A stretch of 64,000 nucleotides of DNA. Origin: Orobanche coerulescens. Lineage: Eukaryota; Streptophyta; Magnoliopsida; Lamiales; Orobanchaceae. Both the position numbers and the translations under genes were made by a program. The notes under the pieces were generated by a model that made no database searches, was not told the origin of the DNA, and was given only the letters and a program-made list of their open reading frames with translations. Within the stretch, counting starts at the first letter, position 1, and every line of letters starts with the position of its first letter. The DNA lies in assembly GCA_033398695.1 (NCBI GenBank), contig CM065818.1:79976092-80040091 (forward strand), in the 5' to 3' direction. This document shows positions 63,200 to 64,000 of this stretch, piece after piece.

Positions 63200-64000
63200 A
63201 TGCCGAGAGGTCATGGCCGAGGACGTGGTCGAAGTCGTGGTCGTGATCAGGAGCATGAGAGGGCGACTCCCTCCTGGCCGAGTACCAATCAGCTCAGTAC
63301 AGATCAGAGACATTCGACTAGCATTAATGTTGATGTTGGCGCCGCCACCATCCTTGGTCAGGTGGTTGATCAGTTAGTGCAGATGAATCAGGCCGTATAT
63401 CGGAATGAGAATCCAGATGGGGATAACGGGGCTAGTAAGTGGTTACAAGATGTGATGAAGATGCAGCCGCCCCGTTTTGTGGGTTTGTCTGACTCGTTAG
63501 GTTGGGAAAGCTGGCTCTTCCAGTTGGACAGAACATTTGATGTTGTAGCTTGTCCGGATGAAAAAAGGGTACCCATTGCTCAGTACTTGCTCGATAAAGA
63601 AGCTGCAGACTGGTGGCAGGTTGTGGTGCCTGCAGATCGTACACCTACATGGGCTGAGTTTAAGACCGCCATGGACGCAGAGTATTGCCCGTTGCCAGTT
63701 CGTGAATGCAGGATCGTTGAGTTTTTCTCGGCTACGCCCCAGGATGTGTCGATATCCCAGGCGATAGTCGATTTTAATCGACAGCTGGCTTATGTTCGTG
63801 ATCAAGTGAGAAGTGAAGCGGACAAGGTCCGATACTTCAATATGTGCATGAAACCCCATATCCGTGAGAGTATGGCTCCGCTCATGTGTATCACCCTGAA
63901 GGAATATCAGGACCGAGCTTTAGCCATTGAGATGGCCGTTTCTGTGATGGAATCTGGTTCAAAGAGTAAGAGACAGAAGACCTCGAGTAACTTTTCAAGA
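63200..64000 (+). CDS. Gypsy-H Gag (N-terminal 267 codons, runs off the window)
   Basis: Open without a stop from ATG at 63200 to 64000. The N-terminus is an Arg/Gly-rich basic stretch (MPRGHGRGRGRSRGRD), then KMQPPRFVGLSDSLGWESWL and FQLDRTFDVVACPDEKRVPI. The capsid-domain core is YLLDKEAADWWQVVVP, WAEFKTAMDAEYCPLPVREC and FNRQLAYVRDQV, matching the retrotransposon gag family. A basic segment SGSKSKRQKT near the end would precede the zinc knuckle and protease, which lie outside. The start is the first Met after the leader. An open frame next to intact LTR and PBS suggests recent activity. Confidence 0.9.
   Translation, partial: MPRGHGRGRGRSRGRDQEHERATPSWPSTNQLSTDQRHSTSINVDVGAATILGQVVDQLVQMNQAVYRNENPDGDNGASKWLQDVMKMQPPRFVGLSDSLGWESWLFQLDRTFDVVACPDEKRVPIAQYLLDKEAADWWQVVVPADRTPTWAEFKTAMDAEYCPLPVRECRIVEFFSATPQDVSISQAIVDFNRQLAYVRDQVRSEADKVRYFNMCMKPHIRESMAPLMCITLKEYQDRALAIEMAVSVMESGSKSKRQKTSSNFSR

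Larger units (their letters stand above)
58995..64000 (+). mobile_element. Gypsy-H: 5' LTR, leader and gag start of an LTR retrotransposon that continues beyond the window
   Basis: Plus strand: 5' LTR 58995-61831, PBS 61836-61853, leader to 63199, gag from 63200. Gag is open to the last base, and the PBS and LTR termini (TGTAATATCC...GGTGTTACA) are intact, so this may be a recent element. Pol is not in view. Gypsy is inferred from gag type and LTR length. Confidence 0.85.

Overview
This window reads as repeat-rich plant nuclear DNA, probably from a eudicot and probably heterochromatic or pericentromeric. The evidence is the set of families present: Sirevirus-type Copia with an extra 3' ORF, Angela/BARE-type Copia, Tekay-type and CRM-type Ty3/Gypsy chromoviruses, hAT-like and foldback MITEs, and tRNA-Met-type primer binding sites. 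I see no host gene, rRNA, CRISPR array or convincing tRNA gene. Almost every coding stretch belongs to a retrotransposon and most are broken. Species cannot be told from this. All family names rest on motif recognition by eye.

Layout, left to right. 1-1101: remnant of a plus-strand Sirevirus-like pol (Sire-A). 1102-15549: minus-strand Sirevirus (Sire-B) with 3' LTR, env-position ORF, pol and part of gag. Its env-position ORF is split by a complete young gag-only LTR element (TRG, 3696-7768) with a perfect 5-bp target duplication. 15550-21352: minus-strand Angela-like Copia (Angela-A) inserted in Sire-B gag; its 5' end is lost. 21353-30948: minus-strand Tekay-like chromovirus (Tekay-A) with a 3.2-kb 3' LTR, degraded gag-pol plus chromodomain, a coiled-coil leader ORF and a truncated 5' LTR. 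30949-31702: LTR end and leader of a plus-strand Angela-like element (Angela-B). 31703-37163: plus-strand Sirevirus (Sire-C), env-position ORF and 3' LTR, carrying a 600-bp hAT-like insertion. 37164-40800: minus-strand gag-only Copia (Copia-K). 40801-42284: LTR-like remnant and unassigned DNA. 42285-52310: AT-rich MITE-like sequence split by a complete Gypsy element (Gypsy-I, 42755-52013) with a 5-bp duplication. 53284-53732: fragments. 53733-57087: 5'-truncated CRM-like chromovirus (CRM-A). 57088-57356: foldback MITE. 57357-58655: Angela-like LTR/leader remnant (Angela-C). 58995-64000: 5' LTR, leader and intact start of gag of a plus-strand Gypsy element (Gypsy-H) that runs off the window.

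How the parts relate. TRG has an open gag but no pol. It shares LTR termini, an internal LTR block and the PPT region with CRM-A, so it is probably moved by CRM-like enzymes.

The most unusual signal is regulatory. Three LTR families from two superfamilies (Copia-K, Gypsy-I, Gypsy-H) carry, just upstream of a TATA box, arrays of 12-bp near-palindromes (TAGCGTGCGCTA, TTACGTACGTAA and variants). Repeats within a cluster recur every 22-24 bp, most often exactly 23. I know of no description of such a shared module; that is a limit of my knowledge, not a search result.

A second signal concerns data quality. The two LTRs of Gypsy-I differ mainly at CAG/CTG trinucleotides and homopolymers between about 44.9 and 51.6 kb. 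This looks more like assembly or basecalling error at methylated CHG sites than like evolution.
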